This document shows, piece by piece, positions 24,962-37,093 of a DNA stretch of 64,000 nt. Under the pieces are notes generated by a model. It worked only from the letters and a program-made list of their open reading frames with translations. It did not search any database and was not told the DNA's origin. Every line of letters begins with the position of its first letter. Positions within the stretch are counted from its first letter, which is position 1. A program made the translations under genes and the position numbers. This stretch comes from Hippophae tibetana. Lineage: Eukaryota > Streptophyta > Magnoliopsida > Rosales > Elaeagnaceae. The stretch lies in contig CM072805.1 in assembly GCA_037013495.1 (NCBI GenBank), positions 39,241,169 through 39,305,168 of the forward strand. Direction: 5' to 3'.

Positions 24962-26433
24962 GAACCATTCAATTTTTAGTTTTTGTTTTGAATGGGAAAT
25001 ATACCCCAGTATTGTAGCCATTATCATTTAAATGCTTTAGTTTTATCTGGGATGATATTTAATATGTATTTTAATCTTTTTTAATTAATTGTGATCAATT
25101 ATTCAAGACATTTTATTTGTATCATTAGAAAATTTTACACGTATTTTTTACAATAGATATATAAATCATTCGATTTTTAAAATTAATACACTTTAGTTAT
25201 GTGAATTAAGTGTCCATTTTTTACGATAAAAACATAAACATTTTAATTAATAAATATGAAAAAAATTGATACTTTAATCACATATTTATTAAGTTATCTA
25301 ACTAAATTGTATCAATTTTAAAAATCTTATGAATTATGTATTTTTTATAAAAACTAGTAATCAAAATATTTATATAATATATTTTTAGTGATTTTTAGAG
25401 TAAATTTTTCAATTTCTACCAAATTTAATCCCACTAGTGATGAAAAAAAAACTGCAATTTTTTTGTTTCTGCCTCCAACGGCTTTTATATATTTATGCAC
25501 GGGAGAGATGGAAATTAGGTTAATTTAATAGTGAATTTGGGCCAAATTTAACAGTTCAGAGTCCAAGCAAGAACTTGCTGTTGAGACACTCTTGGTTAAC
25601 ATGTCCTTAATTGGAAATTTCTCAATCCTGATCAGTTCTTATGCAACTATATCTTTTATAAAGTATCAGCTTGGTGCGCACACGATACGTGATACATGGG
25701 ATTATATAATGCTTAGGTTGTTCCAATAAATTGTTGCAGCTGCCTCTGAGATCCCTAGCTGACCAAAAAAAAAAAAAAGCTTAATCCAAATTGCCAATTT
25801 ACTAGGTGATTTTTCCTTCCTCTTTTTCTTACCTCATTTTTCTTTACCAAAGAAAGTATCTCAATCAGTTAGTCAATTTCTTCATTAAGAGTCTTTCATC
25901 ATCATTTCAATTCTTAATTCTTAATTATAATTTTAAATCTAATTTTATAAATTGTATATAGTTACGTGCATAGCACATGCCTGTTTTTAGTTAATAATAA
26001 AACTGCTAGAGTTAATCTAACACGTGATGCTACAATTCGGTAATCTCACAAATAGATGCACATAAAAAGGTAGTCATAAAATTGATGTTTTCAAAGGCTC
26101 TAAGTAGTAGCAATGTATGCACTCAAGGTGTCGATCAGAATAATACCAGCAATTTATAATACAAACTTAATAAACAAATAAATAAAGCTGATCAATCAGT
26201 TCAGTGAGTCCCTAATACAACATTTTTTTACGGAAGTTTAGTCTTCACCTCGGACAAATCCACATAAGATTACCCTCCTTTAAAAAAATTAAAAATTCCC
26301 CTTCTTGTCCCTGCCACGGTAGTCTGATTTCTTACTCATATATCATCATGTGAGAACTTAACATCTAAAAAAAGGACTGAATATGTCCAAAGAAACTAAC
26401 CAATAACACCTTCTTATCTTTTTTGCTGAGTGA

Positions 26434-29400
26434 CTAATCCATAGCTCTTTCAGAAGCATAGTTCACTTTCTGCATTATCATGGACTCAGCTGCACGAATT
26501 GCCCTCTGTGATCCAGAGATTGTAACTTCCCTGCAAACGAAGGCCAAGACAAAAAACTGTCAAAAAGTTCTCATTTATACTATGTGAATGAGGTGGACAA
26601 AATCACCTATTTCTTATACCTATCTGTAGTTCCAGACATGAAATCACCTCTATCTGATATCTTTAGCCTGGCTCCAGTTGCCTAACAAAATACAAAAACA
26701 GAGAGCTCCAAGTGAGTATAGAACAATAGAAGCAAATTTTGTGAAATTGTATATTAACTGTTATTTGTAAACCTGACTGATCTCCATTATATTCCGTCCT
26801 CCACGCCCAACAACAAACCCAATATGACTGTCTGAAACACCAATAGTTACCGAGTTACTTCGATCATCCTGAAATAATCAACAGGCTCTTTGTCAATTTA
26901 TCAAGAAAATAAAAAATGAACCATGCACCTTTTTTGGACAAAACCATCCAGAATTTTTTATTTTTTCATGCAGGGCCACTAGTTGGATTTCGGATACAGC
27001 TCCATTAATAAACATCACAAATACCCTAATTGTTGGATGTTCACAATTAGAGTTGTGACACTGAAGACTTGTACTTTTAAGGTAATGGTTCTTCTTCAAC
27101 CTGACGTACCTATCCTTTATTGAATAGAATAACAATGGATATATTTTGTGTCATGCGACCATATAACTCCAAACCTCAGACTAGATTTTTTCAGATCAAC
27201 TCAAAAACTAAACATCCATCAGGCACATACAACAAAAGCACTAAAATGTTGATTTATAGCTACTTTTCATAATCTGAAACAGAATAGGATTCTAGTGACT
27301 GCATACCTCAACCCATCAAAAGTAGTTGAGATCTTACTTAGAAGCTTAAGAGCAAAAACAAGTTCATGGTTCTCCCCTCATGGACCCAAAACTTCATTCT
27401 ACTCTACTATCCTATATCAGTTCCTGAATTACCGTCTTACATAAAAGGAACATGATATACTTAAGCCCACTTTACTTCCCTGCTGAGAGAACCATTACAC
27501 AGAACAAACAAAGTTTGTTGTGAAATAAGACCTCTTTCCATAAGTTATTCTTTAAAAGTTTGAATGTAAATCCAAATGAGAAAAATACCACCAGAGTCTT
27601 TTACTTATTGCATAAATAACACTTAGATCCTATATTTATTTTTTGTAACAGTTTAGCCTTATTGCTATGAAAAAGTGACTATACAAGGACAAAGACAATT
27701 TTTTTTTCAATTACATTATAGAGATTATTATCTTAAATAAACTGTAATCAAAAGAATTGTAAAAAAAATAGAAAAAAAATAAAAACATAAAAAAAATGTC
27801 CTTATATAGTCAATTTTTTATAACAATAGAACTAATTGTTACAAAAAATAAATACAAGACCTAAGTGTCGCTTTTAAAATAAATATAAGACTTTTACACT
27901 CACATTTCCGATCAAAATTATTCTCATCAAAGACATAGCTTTAAGAAAAACCAGTCAACTCATTCTATATCTACATTGTATCTATTAAATTGCTAGCTAG
28001 CTTCCGCTTTTCCTGAGTCATCGTAACAGTAACGGATAACATACAGTGAAAACATATCAGAATAGGATTAACCTCGTTATTCTGAAACTTAACACGAGCT
28101 CCATTTGGTCCATGGCTCATCCCATTGTAAGCTGCTGTTGCAACAGAAGGAAGCATATATGTATGTGACATACCATGAAAACCCGAGAAAAAAAAACAAC
28201 TAAAATTACAAACCAAAGAAACTAACTAAGCATCAAATTTCACTACTGCCATTGCAACAGAAGGAAGCATATATATATGGGATACCATGAAAAGTAGAGA
28301 AGTGGAGACAATTAGACATGACCATGGAGCATATGGGTACAAAATAGTCAATTGCTCTGTTAGATTTTATTAACATCCATAACACACAAACATTCACATA
28401 TAAATTATTGTAACATGTAAAGTCCTGGTTGTTCAGCAATAAACTTCCCATGAATACATTACCAGTGATAAAAATTCAACAATTAGCAAACACAAATGTC
28501 TTCACAAGAAGGATAAATCCTGCAGCTTTTTATTCTTTAGAGTTCTCCCTTTCTCAAAATTATAACTTAAGAGTAAATGGGATAAGTTCAGCTTCCAAGA
28601 AAACATTCTTCAAGCAACCCAAGCTTTGATAAGTGGTTCACCTGTCTAGTGATAACACTCATTCTCTCCCGTTTCAATCACAAGTTAAAATCACACCAAG
28701 AACATCTAAAAAGCTTTGATAAAATTAAAAAAAAATCACATGATATTCATACATATGAATAAAGAGCTCTCGATGGTCATTTTCTCATTAGAAACCTTTT
28801 ACACTTCCCAAATAAGATTTATCAAACTTCAAGCTTCAAAGCAACAAAAAAATATGAGTGAAAAAGTAGAGGCAGCCGACAGGAAGCAGAGTGGAGACTG
28901 AAGGTGTAATCTTTAAGAGTAAGAATTTTGATTTCTTGATTAAGATCTTGGATCTACTAATATATGTAGCTAATACAAAATTCTGCTTTCCACGAGTCCT
29001 ACAAATTATTACATTAATGCCCTAGAAGTAAAAATAAAGCTTCCATTTAATAAATATTAAACTGCAAGCAGGTCCTCATTAAAAAAAAACATTGTACATA
29101 TAATATACCTGGATATGAAAAGGGGGTATTCATAGAGTGTCCATAATGTGTATCTTCAGCCAACTTGGAAGCAATCAAATCAATTGCCCGAAGCTGCTCC
29201 TCCAGAGTTCCAGTCACTGTTACAAGCCTATCATTTAACCCATAGTAATTATTGTCCTGAGGAGATATTTTTATGCCAGCTTGCGAGTCTTCAATAAACG
29301 ACCTGGCCAAGGTCAAACACAAATATTAGCAACAGCTCTTTCTCAGCATTTTGAATACACGACAAAGCTGATTTAATAATTTAACGTGTAATATTGCAAT

Positions 29401-32400
29401 TTCATAAATGGTCCAGAAGGTCAGAATCTGTATCAGTGATCTACAGTGCTCCAATTTCTAGTAATCTACTATAATAAACCACCATGGAATGAGCAGTTAT
29501 ATGCCATGGCAACAATTCTCATCCATTAACCATTCAATAAATAGTCAAGGCTAGTCAGCAATTATAAAATAAAAAACATTCAAAAAAAGAAGGCATTGGG
29601 CCTCAAAATATAAAAAAGACCCGAAGGCAATGAAGAAGGAAACCAATCACTGAATGTTCCCTTAATATAGGTCTAGATCTGGCAGATAGGAAAACAATAT
29701 TACAACCACATTGCATCAAACTATACCAAGCTACAATGTTCGTCCTAAATCCATGTGGGAACATCGCCCACCCTATTATCTAACTGATTATACATTTATA
29801 CTGGAACCAAGTGAAGCGAAATCTACATTACCTAGATTCTAGCCTAGAAGCAATACAATAAGCATTATTTAATATCAAAGACTTAAAAGAGATCCAGCCC
29901 TTGACACATGCAGTTAATAGTATAAAATGAATCACTTCATATCATATAGCTAAAGCTGTGGCACTTCACGTTAAAAATGAGAATTAAAACAGTATTTTGA
30001 TTTTTTCACAACTTTAAAGTTTTGGGGGACAGAGGCATAAATGCAGCCACACTGTCACTGCTGAAGTCGAAACCAATGTGGAGATGTTTCAAATGTAACT
30101 TTCAGCAAGAAACACAAAACTGGGCATAGTTTAGAGGGCAACAAGTAATCCACATACACCAGCAATGCCATCCTTCCCATCCCCACAACCCAGCCACCAG
30201 AGATAATAATTTAACACATTAACCATAATAATAGAATCAACTATGCATGGAACCTAGTCTTTGACTTCATTGATCTTTAAACTTTCAAGAGACATCATAC
30301 AGGGAGAATATTTTATTAGTTTAATAAAATATGTTACTACATAAAGAGACCTTCAACCATCTATTATATCTGTCTAATCTGAACCTGAAAGCAAGCCCTA
30401 ACACAAACTAATTTGGCTGACATAAAGTTTACTAAAAAAAACTATCATAAACAGAAAACATTAAACATGCATAAAGATGGACATCTTTGAGTGCTTCCTC
30501 CTTTGTCTATCCATTTCAACAAGAACATTAATATTACAAGTAAAACACAGAATTTTAAATTTCATATCTAAGATCATTGGGCCATTGTTTCATAAAAGTA
30601 TAATGTGTAAATACAAGAAGTTAAATCCATACTTTATAGTAGATCCTGACTTCCCAATAATGCCACCACAAGAACTATTTGGAACAATTAATCTCACTTT
30701 CGTTCTTGGATCACCACCATCATTCTCTTCAGAATGGAGCTAAGCCAACAAAACAAAAAAGAAGAAAACAACTTATATTTTTGTCATAAATTACATGATG
30801 ATCAAGTAGTGGCATTAGATCATACAAGATACCTCAGTCAACAATTTAGCAAGAACAAGATGCACGGCCTTAATAATGTCATTTATTGATCCAGATATGA
30901 TGATGATCCTGTCAGTTGTTCCCGGGAAAAATTCATGATTGCGTGATAACTGAATTCTTGCACCAGACTGAGATTGAAAATCAGATATTGTTGCACCACC
31001 CTTTCCTATTACAGAACCAGCAGCAACATTTGACACAAGGAACCTAATGTATGTAGACTTTTCCGTAGAATCTGAAATTTTTTAGAACGAAGGAATTATA
31101 AGAGGTAAGTAGATGCAGAAAAGCTCGCCCAGGCTTCCATGCAAGGAAATACAGATCCAAAAATATTTACTGTGAATCAATACTAAAAAGAAGTGCTGCT
31201 GTCCAATACATAGCAGATGGTCATACCACCATCCTATCTATGCAACAATCATAATATTTGCAAAGTGATCTTGACCGATTAGGAAATCAATTATAGAGAT
31301 CATACGGAGTTATGTATGTAGTGGAAGCTTCAAATCATTAAATAGCAAGTATTATTAAAACAAAAAACAAAGCATCATATAATGATTATCTAAAATCAAA
31401 ACATCATATCTGAGTTTCGTGCAACAAGCAGGATAATTACGGCAGTTAAGGCAGCCATTTCGCAACATTAATCATTTATAAAGGAGATATTTGAAAAAAA
31501 AAAATAAACTCCAAGCAAATCCCAAGAAATCATACTTTTCCCATTCTAAACTTCATTAACAAAACAGTTCAATAAAAATCTTAAGGGTGCATCATTTAGT
31601 AAGTTATTATTAATTATTATTCTTATCTCCTTCTAATGAAGGAACATGGCCTTAGAACAATTTGAATGCGTGACATGTCATCAAATACAACATCCTCTAT
31701 TATTCACAGTCCAACTTCAAATAATGCAAGTTGTACTACATTTAAATATTTCGTGTAACTTCAGGAACCTCGTACCATGCCATATTTCAAATCTCAAGCT
31801 AATTGACATTCTGCGAGATACCCATTTATAAGGAAATGGGAAAAATCCTATGTCCCCATTTGGTGACCAAGAGAAAAAGGGAACCAAATACTAAGCGCTT
31901 TTAAGACCTAAAAAAACTGAAAATTACCTCGAATTCACACAAAAATAATAAATAAACAAACTGAATACACCGACTAATTGTCTTATCGGTTTATCCTCCC
32001 ATGCTAGTTGCTACTCTTTCTTGACACACCAAGAAGAAAACCACTCACCTTATCCGCATAAAGCCATTAAGACAAAACATTTCATTTCCTTCTGGTTCGA
32101 TCTCACGGTTTCAGCATCCAAAAAAAAAAAGTTACAACTAAATGCTAATTAAGTTAGGGTTCCATTTCCGAAACAAAATACCAAAAATATCACTTAAGAA
32201 GCTAGCATTATAACCACACATGGAACAACTGGAACCAGAAAACTAAAATCTCTTAGAAAGTAAATTCCATCACAACTTAGAACAAATCTACAAGATACAG
32301 AGGTAGCAAAAATATCAGATCAGAAACCTGAAGAAGGTGATCTCGGTGGTGGCGGTGACCGTTTCCTCGAGGGCTCAGGAGATGAAACATACGACGGTTC

Positions 32401-32412
32401 GGTGGACTCCAT
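26434..32412 (-). CDS. Triple KH-domain RNA-binding protein, BTR1/NOVA-like (8 exons)
   Basis: Exons on - are 32412-32328, 31071-30833, 30739-30633, 29302-29109, 28134-28073, 26868-26773, 26681-26620 and 26530-26434. They join in phase to 313 residues. Three type-I KH folds carry their GXXG loops at GKGG (51-54), GKSG (137-140) and GRGG (250-253), so all three should contact RNA. The N-terminus is a Ser/Pro/Arg-rich disordered segment (about 1-30) with SP sites. The start [20 protein letters not shown] and [11 protein letters not shown] match the plant BTR1 group, named for binding tomato mosaic virus RNA in Arabidopsis. Animal relatives are NOVA/PCBP splicing and translation factors. Exon 5 is very short (62 nt) and is preceded by a tandem CAGCAG acceptor, so two isoforms differing by one residue are possible. 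Introns 3 to 5 are long, about 1.0-1.3 kb each. Confidence 0.93.
28131..28146 (-). promoter_or_regulatory. NAGNAG tandem splice acceptor of KH-gene exon 5
   Basis: On - the intron end reads TTGCAACAGCAG then CTTACAATGG. Use of the first AG starts the exon at 28134; use of the second starts it at 28131. Both keep frame and differ by one codon. The position is between KH2 and KH3, where a one-residue change would alter the linker. Confidence 0.65.
28135..28301. repeat. diverged duplication of the exon-5 acceptor region
   Basis: A segment at about 28135-28187 and another at about 28249-28301 share TTGCAACAGAAGGAAGCATA and an ATACCATGAAAA-type continuation. The first copy contains the functional 3' splice site of exon 5. 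The second, upstream in the transcript, lacks the AG pair at the matching place (CATTGCAAC in place of CTGTTGCAAC context). Confidence 0.75.
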
Positions 32413-32665
32413 TATCCTCTTCCTCCTTCAAGATATAAAAAAAGGCAAATTCAAATAAAACACAAGATTTAGACCATTGCTATAATTCAAATGCTTCGCA
32501 GTACAAACCAAGCTCAACTATACCCCTCTCAGCAAACAATCGATAAACGAGAAAGCGAACAAGGATTTCAGGAAAGCTCAAATTGTCGCAGCTTGTGCTT
32601 GGGCTGTGAAGTGTGAACTATGGAACCTCTGTTACCTGCCAACCTATCTATCTCTCTATTTGCGT

Positions 32666-32671
32666 CACGTG
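32666..32671. promoter_or_regulatory. G-box CACGTG upstream of the KH gene
   Basis: TGCGTCACGTG about 250 bp upstream of the KH-gene ATG is a palindromic G-box with an adjoining GCGTCA, the class of site bound by bZIP and bHLH factors. Function is inferred from sequence only. Confidence 0.35.
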
Positions 32672-34047
32672 TTATCGTGCGTGAACATGCGCGTGGACTT
32701 CTATTCCGCGACAACCGCTTTGGTTAAATTATTATAGATCAAGTTACATCATTTTTTACATTGCGTCCAACCATTAAAAATTCCGCTAATCCACGGGGAT
32801 AAGTTGATTACATTATAATTAATTTACAAATTATATCATATATTATTTTTCTTATTAATAAGTTTTTTAGAAACTCATATATTTATTGCTATGTGAACCA
32901 AGTGGGCAGTGTGTCAACCAGACCACGTGGTTTCACGTTAATCGTGGGATTAGAACCGCCAGGCGGGTTTATGACTTTTGATTCTTGCGTCTTTTTTTTT
33001 TTAACCAATGACTTTTGATTCTTGCTTACCAAAGTAACTAATTTCCATTTGCCACTGTATTTTCTATTTCAAAGTTTGGATTTTATTGACTCAATGACGT
33101 GATATCACCTTGTCATAATTCACGTTGATACTTCTAAGTGTGAGTTCTAATTTTAAGCGTGAGTAATTATTTAAAAAGTTTATTTTAAATAATAAAATTT
33201 AAAACATCATATTTAAAAAAATATCAATTTAATACAATTTATACATAACACATCTTATTTTCAAACATTTAATTATAAATACGATAACATCTAATAAAAT
33301 AGATGTTTAATTAGGATAAACTTTTAGTTATTATAGTAACTATGATGATGACATGGAATTGAATATAAATAAGATAATATTATTTTTATAATAAAAAAAA
33401 AATTTGAAAATACGGTGGATATTAAATTTTAATAGTTTATTTTATTTTTATATTTTAATATGTAATTTTTTTTCAATTATTTAAACTATTTTGTTTCTTT
33501 AAACAATTTAAATAATTTTTTAAAGCAGTTTTTAAGTTTAAAAAATTTAAGAATCATTAAATAATTAATAAATAATTTTTAATCACAAAGATAATAAATT
33601 ATTAAATGTTATAATTAATAAAGTGATTAACAAAGAATATTATATGTCATGATAATAACCGACCCGATTCATTCATCTCATTTTGACCCGACCGGGTTGG
33701 ATACTCGCAAACCCGCATCGTGTCAAAATGCCATCTACACACCGCACCGCCTTAACCAACCCGCGAAATGCAGTCAAATGCCGAAAATATTTGGCGCATA
33801 TGTTTCAAAATTTAAAATTTTGGATCCAACACGAAAACCCATCTCCACCGTCAATTTTAATACCACGAATCTACGTTTCCACGTAATCCATCCTCACCAC
33901 TTCAAACACACCAATCACAGTCCACCGTGTCTCTCTATAAAAACAAAATACTCGACACTATTTTTATCACATCGCTTCAAATCCCCAAAACCAATCTCTT
34001 AAATCATATCTCTCAAATCCCTTCGAAGTCTTGAATTTGAAGAAACA
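32672..34047. other. intergenic and H2B promoter region
   Basis: AT-rich DNA from 33.1 to 33.65 kb is followed by a GC-richer promoter block at 33650-34047 with CCAAT and TATA boxes of the H2B gene. The frame at 33649-34002 in this block is promoter sequence by position and is not treated as coding. Confidence 0.6.
33911..33943 (+). promoter_or_regulatory. H2B core promoter: CCAAT and TATA boxes
   Basis: CCAAT at 33911-33915 and TATAAAAA at 33936-33943 lie about 105-135 bp before the H2B ATG, placing a start site near 33967-33975. TTTCCACGTAA at about 33877 resembles ACGT-core elements found in plant histone promoters. No complete CGCGGATC octamer is visible. Confidence 0.65.
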
Positions 34048-34476
34048 ATGGCACCCGCCAAGGCAGAGAAGAAGCCCGCTGAGAAGAAACCTGCAGCTGA
34101 GAAAACAACATCAGCTGCCGAGAAGAAGCCAAAAGCAGAGAAGAAATTACCCAAGGACGCGTCTTCAGTCGACAAGAAGAAAAAGAGGACCAAGAAGAGT
34201 GTCGAGACCTACAAGATATACATCTTCAAGGTCTTGAAGCAGGTTCATCCAGATATTGGTATCTCCAGCAAAGCTATGGGGATCATGAACAGTTTCATCA
34301 ATGATATTTTTGAAAAGCTTGCTCAAGAATCGTCTCGTCTCGCACGCTACAACAAAAAGCCAACTATCACCTCTAGGGAGATCCAAACCGCCGTTAGGCT
34401 TGTTTTGCCTGGTGAGCTTGCCAAGCACGCCGTCTCTGAAGGGACTAAGGCAGTTACTAAATTCACCAGTTCTTAG
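34048..34476 (+). CDS. Histone H2B
   Basis: Intronless, 142 residues, typical of plant H2B. The N-terminal tail (1-50) is Lys/Ala/Pro-rich with repeated AEKKP units, followed by [19 protein letters not shown] and the histone fold. The fold segments [40 protein letters not shown] and [20 protein letters not shown] are canonical. The C-terminal VTKFTSS contains the Lys that is monoubiquitinated in the H2B of other eukaryotes. H2B pairs with H2A in the nucleosome. Promoter boxes are annotated separately. The gene is alone, with no adjacent core histone gene in the window, which is usual in plants. Confidence 0.98.
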   Translation: MAPAKAEKKPAEKKPAAEKTTSAAEKKPKAEKKLPKDASSVDKKKKRTKKSVETYKIYIFKVLKQVHPDIGISSKAMGIMNSFINDIFEKLAQESSRLARYNKKPTITSREIQTAVRLVLPGELAKHAVSEGTKAVTKFTSS

Positions 34477-35352
34477 GCAATTAGGGTTAGTAAGATGATG
34501 TAATCTTATGTTATTTTTTCGGAAATTATTTTTATTTAGTAATGGCACTTTGTTGTAAAGGATCGAATGGATTATCTTTTGTTGGTTCTAATTGAATTTT
34601 CATTTTCATGGAATACATTGATATTATAAGAAAACGAAGTAAACATTTATTCGCTTAATTGGTTTTATTTATAAAGGTCATATGATCCATGTACATATCT
34701 TCTGAATGCCCCTTATGATTCTTTGGGACATCTGCTTCAATAACTTACAATCTCTATTGCACTTATCCCCGTTCCTCTCTGGCTTTTAGTGGGATAGTGT
34801 CTTAAATGATAAAAGGTGAAAGAAGGATTAAAAGGTTTTTCTATATAAAATAAGTTTTTTTAAAATTTTATTATTTCTTTTATGTTTTTATTATAATTTT
34901 ATATTAAGAGTTAATTTATTTATTGAATTAAAAATTATTTGTATTATTTTTGTTTTTTATTGAATTAATTCTTAGTATAGTAATTTTTCTAATTTAGTCT
35001 TTTAATTAAGGGTTTTAATTTAGTCTTTGAAATAAATAGATGCCATTTTTTAAATTATTTTTTAATTTTATCTCATATTTTTACTAAATTTGAATTTATA
35101 AGTTTTATGAATCTAATTTTTTACAAAAATCATTGAAATTAATGAGAAACTAAAACATCAAAAGTTAAAAAACTAATAATAATGATGATTGCGATAGTAT
35201 TAATACTTCCTTTCTATATTAATTAGATATAAGCTACATGATATATTTAATACATCATTACTAAGAGTTTAGTTTTATTGTAAGATCTTTTTTTTATAAC
35301 AATATTTCTCCTTCACATGGTGTAGAAAATGTAACAGAGATTTAGTTAACTT
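34477..35352. other. H2B 3' UTR and AT-rich intergenic DNA
   Basis: The first about 150 bases are likely 3' UTR. The rest is AT-rich without recognisable features. Confidence 0.6.
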
Positions 35353-35665
35353 AAAACACAAGCTTAATTCTGAAACAAAAACTAATTTGTGAGTTAAAAT
35401 GTTGTCCAGACTTATAAGCAGTACCGTTGCTTTCTTTTTGGTTAATGTAAGACTTAATATCTTCTACACATTGACTAGAATTCATATTTGTGGTATAAAG
35501 ACGGATGAGGAGTGAAGAAGTCAAGAGCCTAGCTCTGATATTAATTTAGAAACATAAACTTAACTCTTAACTCAAAAACTAGCTTATAAGTTAGAGAATT
35601 GTCCAGATTTATAAATAATATTTTTACTTTATTCTTGACTAATATGTGACTTAAAACTTCATATG
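35353..35665 (-). mobile_element. TRIM-like miniature LTR retrotransposon remnant
   Basis: Two diverged direct copies of about 115 bp lie at about 35353-35468 and 35550-35665. They share AGCTTAATTC/AAACTTAACTC, a GTCCAGA(C/T)TTATAA core and a (T)GTAAGACTTAA/TGTGACTTAAAA end. Between them is about 80 bp containing GCTCTGATATTAATTT (35532-35547), a decayed reverse complement of the initiator-Met-tRNA primer-binding site. That order (LTR, primer-binding site, LTR on -) and the absence of coding sequence fit a terminal-repeat retrotransposon in miniature. Ends are approximate and no target duplication was resolved. Confidence 0.5.
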
Positions 35666-35874
35666 AAGAATGAGTAGTTTGTCACCGATTACTATGTAAG
35701 GACAATAGGAATCACAAATAAGATGCTTACTTTTTTGCTCAAGGTTTTTAGAAATATTGATATTAGCATACATTTTATTTTAAAGTTAGAGTTGTAGGAA
35801 ATTTTGGTATCTTGTATAAAAACAAAGTCAATTTTAATCTTGTGGGTTTTATGGATAATGGCTATGCATAAGAT

Positions 35875-36317
35875 CAAGATGACAAGAAAAGTACTTTTGG
35901 ATATGTGTTTCTATGGGTCACTAACTATTTCATGATCTTCAAAAAATCAACAAATTGTTATTTTGTCGACAACTAAAAATGAATTTATAGTAGCAACATC
36001 ATGCACAACGAGGCATATGGTTGAAAAGAATACTACAAGCAATCCAACAGAAGCAACAAGGTTCTATATCAATTTATTACGATAATGTTTCTATAATTAA
36101 GTTGTCCAAAATTCTAGTTTTAAATGAAAGAAGCAAGGACATAGATGTGAGGTTTCATTTTCTACTTGATCTTTATAAGGATGTACTTATAGATTTAATT
36201 AATTGTAAAACTGAAGATCAGGCTACTGACATATTCATTAAGCCTCTCAAGGTGCTTGCGTTTGTGAAACTGAGGAATTTACTAGGAGTCTATTCTTTGA
36301 AAGTTATGGCTGGATGA
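35875..36317 (+). pseudogene. Ty1-copia pol C-terminus (RNase H) remnant
   Basis: Reading 35875 onward in shifting frames gives DKKSTFGYVFLWVT, several stops, then a clean frame at 36021-36317. That frame contains YDNVSIIKLSK, DVRFHFLLDL, LINCKTEDQATDIFIKPLK and KLRNLLGVYSL, the usual end of a copia polyprotein. Upstream reverse transcriptase and integrase are absent. It lies directly upstream of an LTR in the same orientation. Confidence 0.85.
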
Positions 36318-36536
36318 TACACGAGCAAGAGTTCTTATGGGTTATTCTTATTTTTGTTTCTCTGTAAACTAATGTCAGATGAATATTCAGTTTATGGTAG
36401 ATTGTTAAAGTTTTATTGTTTTCCTTAACTTATTTGCAGAATAAGTCATTGGAGTCCTCATGGAAATCAGTTTATGTTTTCCTATTCTTTAGAAGTATCT
36501 TATCGTTTAATTTGGTTTGTGATTTGTGAGATTATA

Positions 36537-36901
36537 TGTTGGAGATTGTTATAAAGCTCCTTAATTTAAGGAGCAATTCATGGAACTTAATTTAAGAAGT
36601 TAATTTTCTTATAAATAGATGTGTAATTATAATGAATTAATGATCCAAAATGTTCATTTCAATTGAGAGAAAATTTTTTGTGAGAGAAAATTGAGAGTAA
36701 TTTTTTTTGGTGTAATTGGGTTGTGAGTTGTGAGTGTTGTAAACACCTTGTATAATTTCTCTTTTTTCAGTAAAAAGATATATAGTAGGTCCGGAGACAT
36801 AAACAAGATTGATCGAACTCCGTTATCAAATTTATGTGTTATTTTTCTATTATTACTTTCTCATAAGTCTGGCTTATCGGAATTTACGTAATTTCCCAAC
36901 A
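36537..36901 (+). mobile_element. copia LTR with TGTTGG/CCAACA termini
   Basis: This 365-bp block starts TGTTGGAGATTG and ends TTTCCCAACA, with a TATA box TATAAATAG at about 36610-36618. RNase H remnant precedes it and a primer-binding site plus gag follow it, so it acts as a 3' LTR for the left part and a 5' LTR for the right part. Confidence 0.75.
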
Positions 36902-36903
36902 AT

Positions 36904-36915
36904 TGGTATCAAAGG
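36904..36915 (+). other. copia primer-binding site
   Basis: TGGTATCAAAGG lies two bases after the LTR end and matches the start of the initiator-Met-tRNA complement (TGGTATCAGAG) with one change. Confidence 0.7.
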
Positions 36916-37093
36916 TATTGGTGGTGATTTCTGTCAATTTTCTACAAGGTTACTATTTACATAAATAATGAATTACATGAATAGTGAAATTTTGTCCACA
37001 ATATTTGTTCGTTGACGGAGATGTTATAATACACGGTGGTTTGTAGAAATAGTCATAAATGATCCGGAGGAAGTTAGATTTGAGTGGGAGCAA

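Larger units (their letters stand above)
23262..26433. other. intergenic between RabC gene (5' side) and the KH gene (3' side)
   Basis: RabC promoter and leader lie in roughly 23262-23650, where GC is higher. Further right are an (AT)n tract at 24549-24585, a local tandem duplication at 24851-24961, a small (ATCT)n run near 24783 and AT-rich DNA. Short frames such as 24595-24825 have no recognisable protein features. Confidence 0.6.

Noticed and set aside
33649..34002. 117-residue open frame upstream of H2B
   Set aside because: It overlaps the CCAAT and TATA boxes and start site of H2B, its composition is low-complexity Pro/Ser/Thr, and no family is recognisable.
34165..34548. 127-residue frame antisense to H2B
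   Set aside because: A shadow of the conserved H2B coding sequence on the other strand.
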